The translations under genes were made by a program, and so were the position numbers. A stretch of DNA of 64,000 bases from an uncultured Prevotellaceae bacterium. GTDB taxonomy: Bacteria > Bacteroidota > Bacteroidia > Bacteroidales > Bacteroidaceae. The notes beneath the pieces were generated by a model. It was not told the origin of the DNA, did not search any database, and saw only the letters and a list, made by a program, of their open reading frames with translations. The stretch spans positions 16,453 to 80,452 of the forward strand of contig CAMWSK010000011.1 in NCBI GenBank assembly GCA_947176895.1. Direction: 5' to 3'. This document shows positions 44,804 to 53,003 of this stretch, piece by piece (within the stretch, counting starts at the first letter, position 1; each line of letters opens with the position of its first letter).

Positions 44804-44811
44804 CAAAAGTA
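44804..44811 (-). promoter_or_regulatory. -7 element of the DMP19-smpB unit, close to the start codon
   Basis: TACTTTTG on the minus strand, 7 nt from the ATG at 44796; predicted leader 0-3 nt. Confidence 0.62.
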
Positions 44812-44875
44812 CTGTTTTTTCGTGGAAATGCTGAAAAAAGCATCATTTTTTGTTGGCCATCTGACTATAATTAGG

Positions 44876-44883
44876 TATTTTTG
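44876..44883 (+). promoter_or_regulatory. -7 element of the Fe-S scaffold/GGGtGRT unit
   Basis: TATTTTTG, 43 nt before the ATG at 44927; TTGG 19 bp upstream may serve as a -33 element. Confidence 0.58.
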
Positions 44884-44926
44884 CAAAGATAAAACACACA
44901 TATTTTTATTAAAACATAAAATCATT

Positions 44927-45628
44927 ATGGTTTATTCACACGAAGTTCAAAACATGTGTTGTGTGGCCAAAGGCCCCAACCACGGTCCCGCTCCTATTCC
45001 CGAGGAGGGCAAGTGGGTTCAAGCAAAAGAAATTAAGGATATCAGCGGCCTGACTCACGGTATCGGCTGGTGCGCTCCCCAGCAGGGTGCATGCAAGCTG
45101 ACCTTGAACGTGAAGGAAGGCGTTATCGAGGAGTGTCTGGTGGAAACCATTGGCTGCTCAGGTATGACCCACTCCGCCGCCATGGCCAGTGAGATTCTTC
45201 CCGGCAAGACCATTCTGGAGGCGCTGAACACCGACCTTGTGTGCGATGCTATCAACACCGCCATGCGCGAGCTCTTCTTGCAAATCGTGTACGGACGCAC
45301 CCAGAGCGCCTTCTCCGAGGGCGGTCTGATGATTGGTGCCGGCTTGGAGGACTTGGGCAAGGGTCTTATCTCCCAGACCGGCACACTCTATGGCACCAAA
45401 GTCAAGGGCACCCGCTACCTGCAGCTGACCGAAGGCTACATCACCAAGATGTTCCTGGACAAGGACGATCAGGTGTGCGGCTACGAGTTCGTTCACATGG
45501 GCAAGTTCATGGACGCCATCAAGAAGGGTGTTCCTGCCGACGAGGCTTTGAAGAGTGTTACCGGCACCTATGGCCGCACCAAGGCCGAGGACGGCGCAGT
45601 GAAGTCAATTGACCCCCGTAAGGAATAA
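44927..45628 (+). CDS. Iron-sulfur cluster assembly scaffold-like protein (NifU/IscU N-terminal type)
   Basis: The 233-residue protein has a NifU-like core with conserved cysteines in QNMCCVAKG, GIGWCAPQQGAC and VETIGCSGMTHSAAMASEIL, resembling the cluster-ligand loops of IscU/NifU. The N- and C-terminal parts (YGRTKAEDGAVKSIDP) are specific to the group that accompanies GGGtGRT proteins. The start at 44927 follows from the promoter and the start of homology. It precedes the GGGtGRT gene by 23 nt. What cluster it builds, and for which target, is not known to me. Confidence 0.78.
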   Translation: MVYSHEVQNMCCVAKGPNHGPAPIPEEGKWVQAKEIKDISGLTHGIGWCAPQQGACKLTLNVKEGVIEECLVETIGCSGMTHSAAMASEILPGKTILEALNTDLVCDAINTAMRELFLQIVYGRTQSAFSEGGLMIGAGLEDLGKGLISQTGTLYGTKVKGTRYLQLTEGYITKMFLDKDDQVCGYEFVHMGKFMDAIKKGVPADEALKSVTGTYGRTKAEDGAVKSIDPRKE

Positions 45629-45651
45629 TAAAGAATAAGGAGAAACAAGAT

Positions 45652-46668
45652 ATGATTAGAGAAGTAAAATTCGAGTCACAAGACCGCCGTATCAAACAGA
45701 TCCTGGCTTGCCTGAACAAGCACGGCATCGCATCAATCGAGGAAGCTAACCAGATTTGTGACGCAGCAGGTCTCGATCCTTATATGACCTGTGAGGAAAC
45801 TCAGATGATCTGCTTCGAGAATGCCAAGTGGGCTTACGTTGTAGGTACCGCCATCGCTCTGAAGGAGAAGGCCAAGAGCGCCGTAGAGGCTGCCCAGTAT
45901 ATTGGTGAGGGCCTGCAGAGCTTCTGCATTCCCGGTTCTGTTGCCGATGACCGCAAGGTAGGTATCGGCCACGGTGAGCTGGCTGCCCGCCTGCTCCACG
46001 AGGACACCAAGTGCTTCGCTTTCCTGGCCGGCCACGAGAGTTTCGCCGCTGCCGAGGGTGCCATCAAGATTGCCCAGATGGCCAACAAGTCAAGACCAGC
46101 TGACAAGCCCCTGCGTTGCATCCTGAACGGTTTGGGCAAGGATGCCGCCATGATTATCAGCCGTATCAATGGTTTCACCTATGTGCAGACCAAGTTTGAC
46201 TACTTCACCGGCGAGTTGAAGGTCGTGAACAAGACCGCCTACAGCAATGGACCCCGCGCAGCCGTTAACTGCTACGGTGCCGATGACGTTCGCGAGGGCG
46301 TGGCCGTTCTGTGGCATGAGGATGTGGACGTTTCCATCACCGGTAACTCTACCAATCCCACCCGCTTCCAGCATCCCGTGGCAGGTACCTATAAGAAGGA
46401 GCGCGTGTTGGCAGGTAAGCCTTACTTCAGTGTAGCCAGCGGTGGTGGTACCGGTCGTACCCTTCACCCCGACAACATGGCAGCCGGTCCCGCTTCTTAC
46501 GGCATGACCGATACCATGGGCCGCATGCACAGCGACGCTCAGTTTGCCGGTTCCAGCTCAGTGCCCGCTCACGTAGAGATGATGGGCTTCCTGGGTATCG
46601 GTAACAACCCCATGGTAGGTTGCTCTGTAGCCTGTGCCGTGAATGTTGACCTGGCTCTGAACAAGTAA
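45652..46668 (+). CDS. GGGtGRT protein (conserved, unknown function)
   Basis: The 338-residue protein contains the family-naming motif SVASGGGTGRTLHPDNMAAG (about residues 260-279), which I recognise as NCBI's GGGtGRT protein family. Other strongly conserved-looking parts are CEETQMICFENAKWAYVVG, KCFAFLAGHESFAAAEGA, NGLGKDAAMIISRINGFTYVQ, SITGNSTNPTRFQHPVAG and SYGMTDTMGRMHSDAQFAGSS. Several Cys and His residues could bind metal. No known enzyme fold is obvious. The constant partner is the Fe-S scaffold-like protein directly upstream, so a metal-dependent role is inferred. A good terminator follows. Confidence 0.85.
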   Translation: MIREVKFESQDRRIKQILACLNKHGIASIEEANQICDAAGLDPYMTCEETQMICFENAKWAYVVGTAIALKEKAKSAVEAAQYIGEGLQSFCIPGSVADDRKVGIGHGELAARLLHEDTKCFAFLAGHESFAAAEGAIKIAQMANKSRPADKPLRCILNGLGKDAAMIISRINGFTYVQTKFDYFTGELKVVNKTAYSNGPRAAVNCYGADDVREGVAVLWHEDVDVSITGNSTNPTRFQHPVAGTYKKERVLAGKPYFSVASGGGTGRTLHPDNMAAGPASYGMTDTMGRMHSDAQFAGSSSVPAHVEMMGFLGIGNNPMVGCSVACAVNVDLALNK

Positions 46669-46689
46669 TCAGACTATAATAGTAAGAGG

Positions 46690-46724
46690 TCCCTGCAATT
46701 CAGTTGATTTGCAGGGATTTTTTT
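46690..46724 (+). terminator. Terminator after the GGGtGRT gene
   Basis: TCCCTGCAA (46690-46698) pairs with TTGCAGGGA (46709-46717) and is followed by seven T. Confidence 0.88.
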
Positions 46725-46811
46725 GTATCCTTTCCTCAGGTCTTCCCATCACTTTCCTTACCTTTTGGGCAAAACGATGGCACACTTTGCGATTTTTTGC
46801 GCAAAAATTAG

Positions 46812-46819
46812 TACCTTTG
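46812..46819 (+). promoter_or_regulatory. -7 element of the SDR-ALDH operon
   Basis: TACCTTTG, with TTTG at 46786-46789 (22-bp spacer). The leader is unusually long for this window, about 80 nt, but I find no riboswitch-like fold in it. Confidence 0.62.
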
Positions 46820-46903
46820 CAGCGAATTTTGACGAAAGACATCACCATCCGCCACAATTCACGACTTATTATTTCTAAATAAAAACGGCACACTTGTAAG
46901 AGA

Positions 46904-47710
46904 ATGAAACTGCAAGAAGCAAACGTACTGATTACCGGAGGAGCTTCCGGCATAGGAAAACTGATGGGACAGATTGCGCTGGAGAAAGGTGCCAACGCAC
47001 TCATCATCTGGGACATCAACGAAGAAAACATCCAAACCACCGTAAAAACCCTCTCCGCCAAGGGCCGCGTTTTTGCCCATTGTGTGGATGTGGGCAACAT
47101 CGAGAACGTGCAATCGGCCTACCAAACCGTACGCGAGGAGTGCGGTGACGTGGACGTAGTTATCAACTGCGCCGGTATTGTCACCAGCAATCGCACCTTC
47201 GACCAAGTGGACATCACGGAAATCGACCGAACCATCCGCATCAACACCATCGCCCCCATGTACGTGGCCCGCACCATTCTTCCTGACATGCTGAAGCGTA
47301 ATCGCGGTCACATCTGCAACATCGCCTCGGCAGCTGGTATGCTGGGCAACCCGCGTATGGCCGTGTATGCCGCCAGCAAGTGGGCAGCCATCGGATGGTC
47401 GGAATCCATCCGTATCGAGATGCAGGAGCAAAAAAGCGGCGTTCACATCACCACCGTTGCACCTTATTATATCAATACAGGCATGTTCGACGGCGTTCGC
47501 AGCCTCATCCCCATCCTCGACCCTGCCAAGACGGCGCGAAAGATTATTCGTGCCATCGAGAAGAACAGGACCTTCTGCGGCATGCCCTTTCCTTTCCATT
47601 TGATTCGTTTCTGTCAGGGCATCCTGCCCACCTGCGTTTTTGACCTTATTTTCGGTCAGGTATTCGGAGTGTACCACACCATGGACCACTTCACCGGCCG
47701 CAAAAAATAG
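46904..47710 (+). CDS. Short-chain dehydrogenase/reductase
   Basis: The 268-residue classical SDR has the cofactor loop LITGGASGIGKLMG, INCAGIV, the catalytic Ser in NIASAAGMLG, and YAASKWAAIGWSESIR (Tyr-x-x-x-Lys). The hydrophobic C terminus (FPFHLIRFCQGILPTCVFDLIFGQVFG) resembles membrane-associated retinol-dehydrogenase-type SDRs that act on long-chain alcohols or aldehydes. The aldehyde dehydrogenase starts 4 nt after its stop. Together they could oxidise a long-chain alcohol to the acid (inference). Confidence 0.88.
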   Translation: MKLQEANVLITGGASGIGKLMGQIALEKGANALIIWDINEENIQTTVKTLSAKGRVFAHCVDVGNIENVQSAYQTVREECGDVDVVINCAGIVTSNRTFDQVDITEIDRTIRINTIAPMYVARTILPDMLKRNRGHICNIASAAGMLGNPRMAVYAASKWAAIGWSESIRIEMQEQKSGVHITTVAPYYINTGMFDGVRSLIPILDPAKTARKIIRAIEKNRTFCGMPFPFHLIRFCQGILPTCVFDLIFGQVFGVYHTMDHFTGRKK

Positions 47711-47714
47711 CATC

Positions 47715-49124
47715 ATGCAAAACACTTCAAACGAACAAATTGCAAATCTGGTAGAGGCCCAACGAGACTTCTACCACAGCGGTGTCACACTTGACCTTAA
47801 ATTTCGTCGCCGGATGCTGAAGGCTCTGCTTGCAGCCTTCGAGAAATGGGAAAAACCATTGGCCGAAGCCCTGTGGACCGACCTGCACAAATCTTATGAG
47901 GAGGCCTACATCACCGAGCTGAGCATTGTGAAAGCCGAGATAAAGAATCATCTGAGCCACCTGAAAAACTGGGCAAGTCCCAAGCTGAAGGCCACGCCTA
48001 TCAAGATGTTTCCCTCCGTCAGCCGCATCGTCAGCGAACCCTTAGGCAACACCCTCATCATCGCTCCGTGGAACTATCCCGTTCAGTTGTTGCTCAACCC
48101 GCTGGTGGGTGCCATCTCATCGGGCTGCACAGCCATTCTCAAACCCTCGCCCTACGTGCCCCACGTATCACTTGTGATGAATCAGATGATTGCCGACTCC
48201 TTTCCCCCGGAATATATTGGCGTGGTGCAAGGCAACCGAACCGTCAACCAAGCCCTGCTGGAACACCGTTTCGACCTTATATTCTTCACCGGAAGCCCCT
48301 CCTTAGGACGCATGGTGATGGCGGCGGCAGCCCACCATCTCACTCCCGTAGTGCTGGAGTTGGGAGGCAAGAGTCCCTGTATCGTAGACAAAGATGCCGA
48401 CATTGCCGTAGCCGCCAAGCGTATCGCATGGGGCAAGACGCTCAACGCCGGACAGACGTGCATCGCTCCCGACTATCTGCTCATACATGAATCTGTGAAA
48501 GATGCCTTTGTGCGTGCCTTCGCAAAGGCCGTCCGCCAACTGCATGGCGAGGACATTTCGCAAAGCGCCCACTATGTGCGCATGGTCAACGACCGTGCCT
48601 TTGCCCGTGTCGGTGACTATCTGGCAGAAGGAACCATCCTCTACGGTGGCCGCACCGATGCCTCGGACCGTTTCATCGAACCCACACTGCTGGATATGAA
48701 CCTGTGCCTCGCTGACATGAAGGACGGGGACCGCACCGCAGGTAAGGCCGTGTTACGGGAAGAAATCTTCGGTCCCGTCCTACCCGTCATCACCTTTAGC
48801 GAGCACAAACAAATGGTGGAATACATCACCGGCGGCGAGAAACCGCTGGCTCTGTATTACTTCGGGCCGAAGTGCCGGGGATGGGAGACCATCCGCCACA
48901 CATCGTCGGGCGGTGCCTGCATCAACGACACCATCATGCACATCGCCAACGAAAACATACCTTTCGGCGGCGTAGGCAACTCGGGCATGGGACACTATCA
49001 TGGTCGCGAAAGCTTCATTGCCTTCTCCCACCGGCGTTCCGTGGTCTGCACACCCACATGGCTCGACCTCCCTTTCCGCTACATGCCCTACAAGCTTTTC
49101 GCACTTGTAAAAAAAATCATCTGA
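47715..49124 (+). CDS. Aldehyde dehydrogenase, class 3-like
   Basis: The 469-residue enzyme oxidises aldehydes to acids with NAD(P)+. It shows APWNYPVQLLLNPLVGAISSG, FFTGSPSLGRMVM, the general-base Glu in VLELGGKSPCIV, the nucleophile in NAGQTCIAPDYLL and the late motif EIFGPVLPVI. The short form and hydrophobic C terminus (LDLPFRYMPYKLFALVKKII) match the fatty-aldehyde-dehydrogenase-like class 3 group. The start at 47715 is 4 nt after the SDR stop; the frame is open further upstream but inside the SDR gene. Confidence 0.93.
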   Translation: MQNTSNEQIANLVEAQRDFYHSGVTLDLKFRRRMLKALLAAFEKWEKPLAEALWTDLHKSYEEAYITELSIVKAEIKNHLSHLKNWASPKLKATPIKMFPSVSRIVSEPLGNTLIIAPWNYPVQLLLNPLVGAISSGCTAILKPSPYVPHVSLVMNQMIADSFPPEYIGVVQGNRTVNQALLEHRFDLIFFTGSPSLGRMVMAAAAHHLTPVVLELGGKSPCIVDKDADIAVAAKRIAWGKTLNAGQTCIAPDYLLIHESVKDAFVRAFAKAVRQLHGEDISQSAHYVRMVNDRAFARVGDYLAEGTILYGGRTDASDRFIEPTLLDMNLCLADMKDGDRTAGKAVLREEIFGPVLPVITFSEHKQMVEYITGGEKPLALYYFGPKCRGWETIRHTSSGGACINDTIMHIANENIPFGGVGNSGMGHYHGRESFIAFSHRRSVVCTPTWLDLPFRYMPYKLFALVKKII

Positions 49125-49134
49125 CTACCGACTT

Positions 49135-49176
49135 AAAAGCGCCGCGGTGAACAGACCATTCGCCGCGGCGCTTTTT
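49135..49176. terminator. Shared-sequence GC hairpin terminator (convergent)
   Basis: AAAAGCGCCGCGGTGAA (49135-49151) pairs with TTCGCCGCGGCGCTTTT (49159-49175), with one wobble and a short loop, ending in T5. A-tracts and T-tracts on both sides let it work on either strand. Confidence 0.88.
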
Positions 49177-49205
49177 ATGATGCGTCACACCCTCAGAGCT
49201 ACATA

Positions 49206-49692
49206 TCACTTCACCTTATACGTCACCATTCGGCCGGCCTTCACTTTCACTTTATCCTTCCATTCGGTGAAAGCGTTGTCTCCCAAAGGTTTCCAATCCT
49301 GTTCCTCCTCCTCTGCAAGAACCGTAACAGTGGCATCAAAGGATGTAGGGGTCGTAATTTGCAAAACCATCCCGCCACCCTTGTGAGCCAGGGTCTTCAC
49401 CTCCACATGGTCGAACACGAGCATCTCTCCCCGATTCCTGCAGACATAGATACCGGGAACCTCCAACGCCATCATGAACGTGTCGCCAGTGCCGCCATAC
49501 ACGGCGGCAGGAATCATCACATAGTTGTCCGTCGACCAGCCGTAACAATCAAGTGCACCCCAACAGACGGATAACCTTCTGTTCATCTCTTGCAACGGGC
49601 AGCCACGAGACACGCTCACGCCTGTCCGCGGCATCGGCAAAGACGGCAAGAAAAGCCAATCCCAACCACACGGATAATCTTTTATGTAACAT
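49206..49692 (-). pseudogene. Frameshifted secreted protein gene of unknown function
   Basis: The first frame begins at 49692 with a signal peptide (MLHKRLSVWLGLAFLAVFADA) and reads ...EQKVIRLLGCT before a stop. The second frame continues ...LLGALDCYGWSTDNYVMIPAAVYGG to the stop at 49206. Removing one G from the G4 run (plus-strand CCCC at 49558-49561) joins both into a single reading frame of about 161 codons. So this is either a genuine recent frameshift or an error in a homopolymer. The joined product has an N-terminal region and a lysine-rich C-terminal region with no enzyme motif I recognise. It lies 67 nt after the alpha-galactosidase gene, same strand. Confidence 0.75.
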
Positions 49693-49759
49693 ATTGCTTT
49701 GAAAAAACGGGCTGACTCCTCCATAGAAAGAAGTCAGCCCCAATAGGATGGTCATTTAA

Positions 49760-51916
49760 TTATTCTGCTGTCAGTTCTATCACGCGGCTGTTAAGCTGCC
49801 GGCCGGTGAAGAGGTTCAGCCCCACGTTTTGCAGATATTCGCCTGAAAAGACCTGTCCGTTACCCGAAAGGTTCGAACCGCTTCCCGGCATCAGATTGAT
49901 TTCCTTCACACGATACATCTTGTCGGCATCCAGTCCGTGCAGGCGCACGGGCCGGATGTTCTCGGAATAGCGGGGATAGATGTCGAAAGCAAAGACAACG
50001 GCCCGGTTCTGCTGTTTGTCCACATACATGGTAGAGGTATGGTTCCCGCTGTAAGGAGAAACCAGACGGTGCATATCCCCATCCAAAATCACCGGTTTCA
50101 GGCAATTGTAATTCTTCACGGCATCACGGCAATAAGCGGCCTCCTTCTCGTTCAGCTCTGCCATGTTGATGTCGAAACCCAACTTGCCCATCATGGCCAC
50201 TTCGGTGCGGAACTTGACGCTTGCCTTCCTGTTCCAGCCGGTGACATGGGCACAGAGGGTTTTGGCGGGGAACACCTGCGAGAAGCCCCACTGGATGAAA
50301 AGCCGTTCGATGGGGTCGGTGTTGTCGCTGGGCCAAAACTCGGTGAAATACTTCAGGGCCTCATAGTCGGAACGACCGCCACCGCCGGAGCAGAGCATCA
50401 TGGGCAAAGCGGGGTATTTGGCGTTGATACGCTCCAACACACGATAAAGTCCGCGCACGTAGTCAATGTAAAGATGCGATTGTTTGTCCTTTAAATAGGG
50501 GGAATAGATGTTGGTTATCGGGCTGTTGCAGTCCCATTTGAAGAAGGCGATGTCAGGGTATCGGGTCATCAGCCCGTCCACGATGCCAAACACGTAGTCC
50601 TGCACTTTGGGATTACTCAGGTCGAGCACCATCTGGTTGCGGAAGTAATATTCATCGCGATTGGGCAGATGAATGACCCAATCCTTATGTTTCTCATACA
50701 GTTCGCTCTTGGGGTTCACCATTTCCGGCTCAATCCATAATCCGAACTTGATGCCCTTCTCCTTGGCGGCCCGGGTCAGATGGCTGATGCCGTTGGGCAA
50801 TTTGTCAGCCGTCTCATCCCAATCGCCCAACCCCTGGTGGTCACTGCTGCGCGGATACTTGTTGGCAAACCAACCGTCATCGAGCAGGAACATGTCGACA
50901 CCCAGACCGGCGGCATCGTCCATGAGCTTCACCAGCTTGTCTTCATTGAAGTTGAATCCCGTAGCCTCCCAATTGTTGAGCAGTGTCATTCGCCCACCGT
51001 TCCCGTCTTTCACCTGATGGTTGCGTGCCCAGTCGTGAAGGTTGCGGCTGGCCTGTCCCATGCCGTCGAAGCTGTAAGTGAAATAGAATTCCGGGGTAAC
51101 GAATACTTCGTTTGGATTCAATCTGTACGTTGAAGCATAAGGGTTTATACCGGGTATGATGCGTAATCCGTTCTGATTGTCCACCTCAAACACAAAACGG
51201 AAATTGCCGGTCCAGCCCAAAGAACCCACAAGCACCTCCCCTGCCTCCTCTTCGGCCTGATTGTCCAAAGAAAGTTGAAAGAACGGCGAGCAGAACATAT
51301 TGGCACGTGTGCCCAACTTGGTGTCGATAATCTTCTTGCCGAACTCCAGTGGCTGCGACTTGATGCCGACTTCATTGGCCCAATCACCCGAAAACTCTGT
51401 CAGGAAATACTTGCTGCGGTTCATGTGCAGCATGGCCGAGGCGTACTTGTGAAGCTCGACAGCCTTCTTCTCCTGATGGCTGATTTCCGTGTAAGTCTTT
51501 ATGACGTTCTCCTTCCGGTAAGCCACATAGTGCAACTTGACGCTTACGGGATATTGGTCGTCCTGCAATGTTATCACAACCTCCTCCACGTCGGGAGAAA
51601 GTGACTGCCGGGTGTGAGACTGATATTTCAATACGGCGGACGGATTGCCGTCATGATGCACCACATGAATGGCCGGCTCAAAGTAATCCTCCATGCCATG
51701 CGTCGGATAAGCCTCTTTGCCAAGCGAGAGATGGGCCATATCGGCCTCATGATGAAGTTTCCGGCCAAGGTAGGATTGATACAAACGGCCATTACCGGCC
51801 ACTTGATAAATCAGGTCTACCGCCTCCGTACCGATTCTGATGGTCTGCTTATCGCCCGCCATCAGCGAAAGTGACACGCAGAAGAAGCATGCCAGAAACA
51901 TGAACTTTGTTTTCAT
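49760..51916 (-). CDS. Alpha-galactosidase, GH36
   Basis: The 718-residue enzyme hydrolyses terminal alpha-1,6-galactosides such as melibiose and raffinose. A signal peptide (MKTKFMFLACFFCVSLSLMAG) sends it to the periplasm or surface. The N-terminal beta-sandwich is followed by the TIM barrel: NNWEATGFNF, LLDDGWF, KFGLWIEPEMV, the nucleophile Asp in AFFKWDCNSP, CSGGGGR, and the acid/base Asp in FWPSDNTDP. The C-terminal beta domain is complete. It forms a unit with the frameshifted secreted gene downstream. No SusC/SusD pair is nearby. Confidence 0.95.
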   Translation of the reverse strand: MKTKFMFLACFFCVSLSLMAGDKQTIRIGTEAVDLIYQVAGNGRLYQSYLGRKLHHEADMAHLSLGKEAYPTHGMEDYFEPAIHVVHHDGNPSAVLKYQSHTRQSLSPDVEEVVITLQDDQYPVSVKLHYVAYRKENVIKTYTEISHQEKKAVELHKYASAMLHMNRSKYFLTEFSGDWANEVGIKSQPLEFGKKIIDTKLGTRANMFCSPFFQLSLDNQAEEEAGEVLVGSLGWTGNFRFVFEVDNQNGLRIIPGINPYASTYRLNPNEVFVTPEFYFTYSFDGMGQASRNLHDWARNHQVKDGNGGRMTLLNNWEATGFNFNEDKLVKLMDDAAGLGVDMFLLDDGWFANKYPRSSDHQGLGDWDETADKLPNGISHLTRAAKEKGIKFGLWIEPEMVNPKSELYEKHKDWVIHLPNRDEYYFRNQMVLDLSNPKVQDYVFGIVDGLMTRYPDIAFFKWDCNSPITNIYSPYLKDKQSHLYIDYVRGLYRVLERINAKYPALPMMLCSGGGGRSDYEALKYFTEFWPSDNTDPIERLFIQWGFSQVFPAKTLCAHVTGWNRKASVKFRTEVAMMGKLGFDINMAELNEKEAAYCRDAVKNYNCLKPVILDGDMHRLVSPYSGNHTSTMYVDKQQNRAVVFAFDIYPRYSENIRPVRLHGLDADKMYRVKEINLMPGSGSNLSGNGQVFSGEYLQNVGLNLFTGRQLNSRVIELTAE

Positions 51917-51942
51917 AGTATAGTAATTAAGTATAACGTTTT

Positions 51943-51989
51943 CAAGAAAAAATGGCCCTTCCTCCTCTGAGAGCCATGCTCCGAAAGAA
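51943..51989 (-). terminator. Possible terminator after dapA
   Basis: On the minus strand AGCCCTT (right) and AAGGGCC (left) form a 7-bp outer stem with a long loop that itself can fold, followed by ATTTTTT. Weaker than the other terminators here. Confidence 0.45.
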
Positions 51990-51993
51990 AGGG

Positions 51994-52884
51994 CTATCGG
52001 ATGTGCAGATCCTTAAGAATCTGGGAAATCTGCTCCATCGTGGTGAGGCGTGTGGGCACCAAAGGCAGGCGCAATTGGTTCTCTATCATACCCATTGCAT
52101 GCAACATGGCCTTGACACCCGCCGGATTGCCGTCAACGAACAGAAGCTTGAAAAGTTCGGCAAACTTATGATGGATGTGAAGGGCGGCGCTATACTCTCC
52201 GCGAAGGGCAAGGCGCACCATACGCGAGAACTCGGCGGGAAGGGCGTTGCCTATCACGCTGATCACGCCCACTGCCCCCAAGGTAATCAGGGGAAAAGTG
52301 ATGCCGTCATCACCGCTGATGACATCGAAGTTCTCAGGTTTGTTCTTGATGATGTCGTCCATCTGGGTGATATTGCCGCTGGCCTCCTTGATGGCAACGA
52401 TATTCTCGAAGTCACGGGCCAGGCGGAGCGTGGTCTCGGCGGTCATGTTCACGCCCGTCCGCCCGGGCACATTATAAAGGACCACGGGCACGGGGCTTGC
52501 CTTGGCTATGGCGGCAAAGTGTTGGTAGAGGCCTTCCTGCGACGGCTTGTTGTACATGGGGCACACGCTGAGCACACCGTCGATGCCGGTCCAATCACCT
52601 TCCTGCAGGTCTTTCACCACGGCAGCGGTGTTGTTGCCTCCGCATCCCATGAGCAAAGGCACGCGGCCGGCCACACGCTCCACGAGCAAGTTCTTCAACT
52701 CTTTCTTCTCCTCGGCAGACAAGCAAGGGGTTTCGGCCGTGGTGCCCATAATACAAAGGAAGTCAACGCCTCCTGCAATCTGAAACTCTACGAGCCTCAA
52801 AAGGGCATCATAATCGATGGAACCGTCAGACTGGAAAGGGGTAATGAGGGCTATGCCCAAACCTTTGAACTTATTTTGTGCCAT
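51994..52884 (-). CDS. dapA: 4-hydroxy-tetrahydrodipicolinate synthase
   Basis: The 296-residue aldolase condenses pyruvate with aspartate semialdehyde at the start of lysine/diaminopimelate synthesis. It has GIALITPF, IMGTTAETPCLS (the usual GTTGE site reads GTTAE), PVVLYNVPGRTGVNM with the catalytic Tyr, and the Schiff-base Lys in NIVAIKEASGN. GDDGITFPLITLGAVGVISV follows. The start at 52884 (MAQNKFKG) is set by a promoter at 52918-52925. It is monocistronic. Confidence 0.94.
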   Translation of the reverse strand: MAQNKFKGLGIALITPFQSDGSIDYDALLRLVEFQIAGGVDFLCIMGTTAETPCLSAEEKKELKNLLVERVAGRVPLLMGCGGNNTAAVVKDLQEGDWTGIDGVLSVCPMYNKPSQEGLYQHFAAIAKASPVPVVLYNVPGRTGVNMTAETTLRLARDFENIVAIKEASGNITQMDDIIKNKPENFDVISGDDGITFPLITLGAVGVISVIGNALPAEFSRMVRLALRGEYSAALHIHHKFAELFKLLFVDGNPAGVKAMLHAMGMIENQLRLPLVPTRLTTMEQISQILKDLHIR

Positions 52885-52917
52885 GAAACGCTGAATAATC
52901 TTATAGGAAAACCGCCA

Positions 52918-52925
52918 CAAAGATA
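52918..52925 (-). promoter_or_regulatory. -7 element of dapA
   Basis: TATCTTTG on the minus strand, 33 nt before the ATG; the leader is too short for a lysine riboswitch. Confidence 0.68.
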
Positions 52926-52950
52926 CAACATTTTCCTTAGATACATAAAC

Positions 52951-52980
52951 AAGGGGGAAGGCTTTTTTGCCTTCCCCCTT
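52951..52980 (-). terminator. Terminator after the FadL-like gene
   Basis: A perfect 12-bp stem AAGGGGGAAGGC/GCCTTCCCCCTT (52951-52962 and 52969-52980) closes a 6-nt loop. The T-tract on the minus strand is short (GTTTATGT). It separates the porin gene from the dapA promoter. Confidence 0.75.
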
Positions 52981-53003
52981 ACAGAATGTTATGTTTTCCC
53001 GTC

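Noticed and set aside
49549..49755. Separate small ORF for a 68-residue protein
   Set aside because: Its first residues lack a signal and it shares the frame with the signal-peptide start at 49692; better explained as the 5' part of one frameshifted gene.
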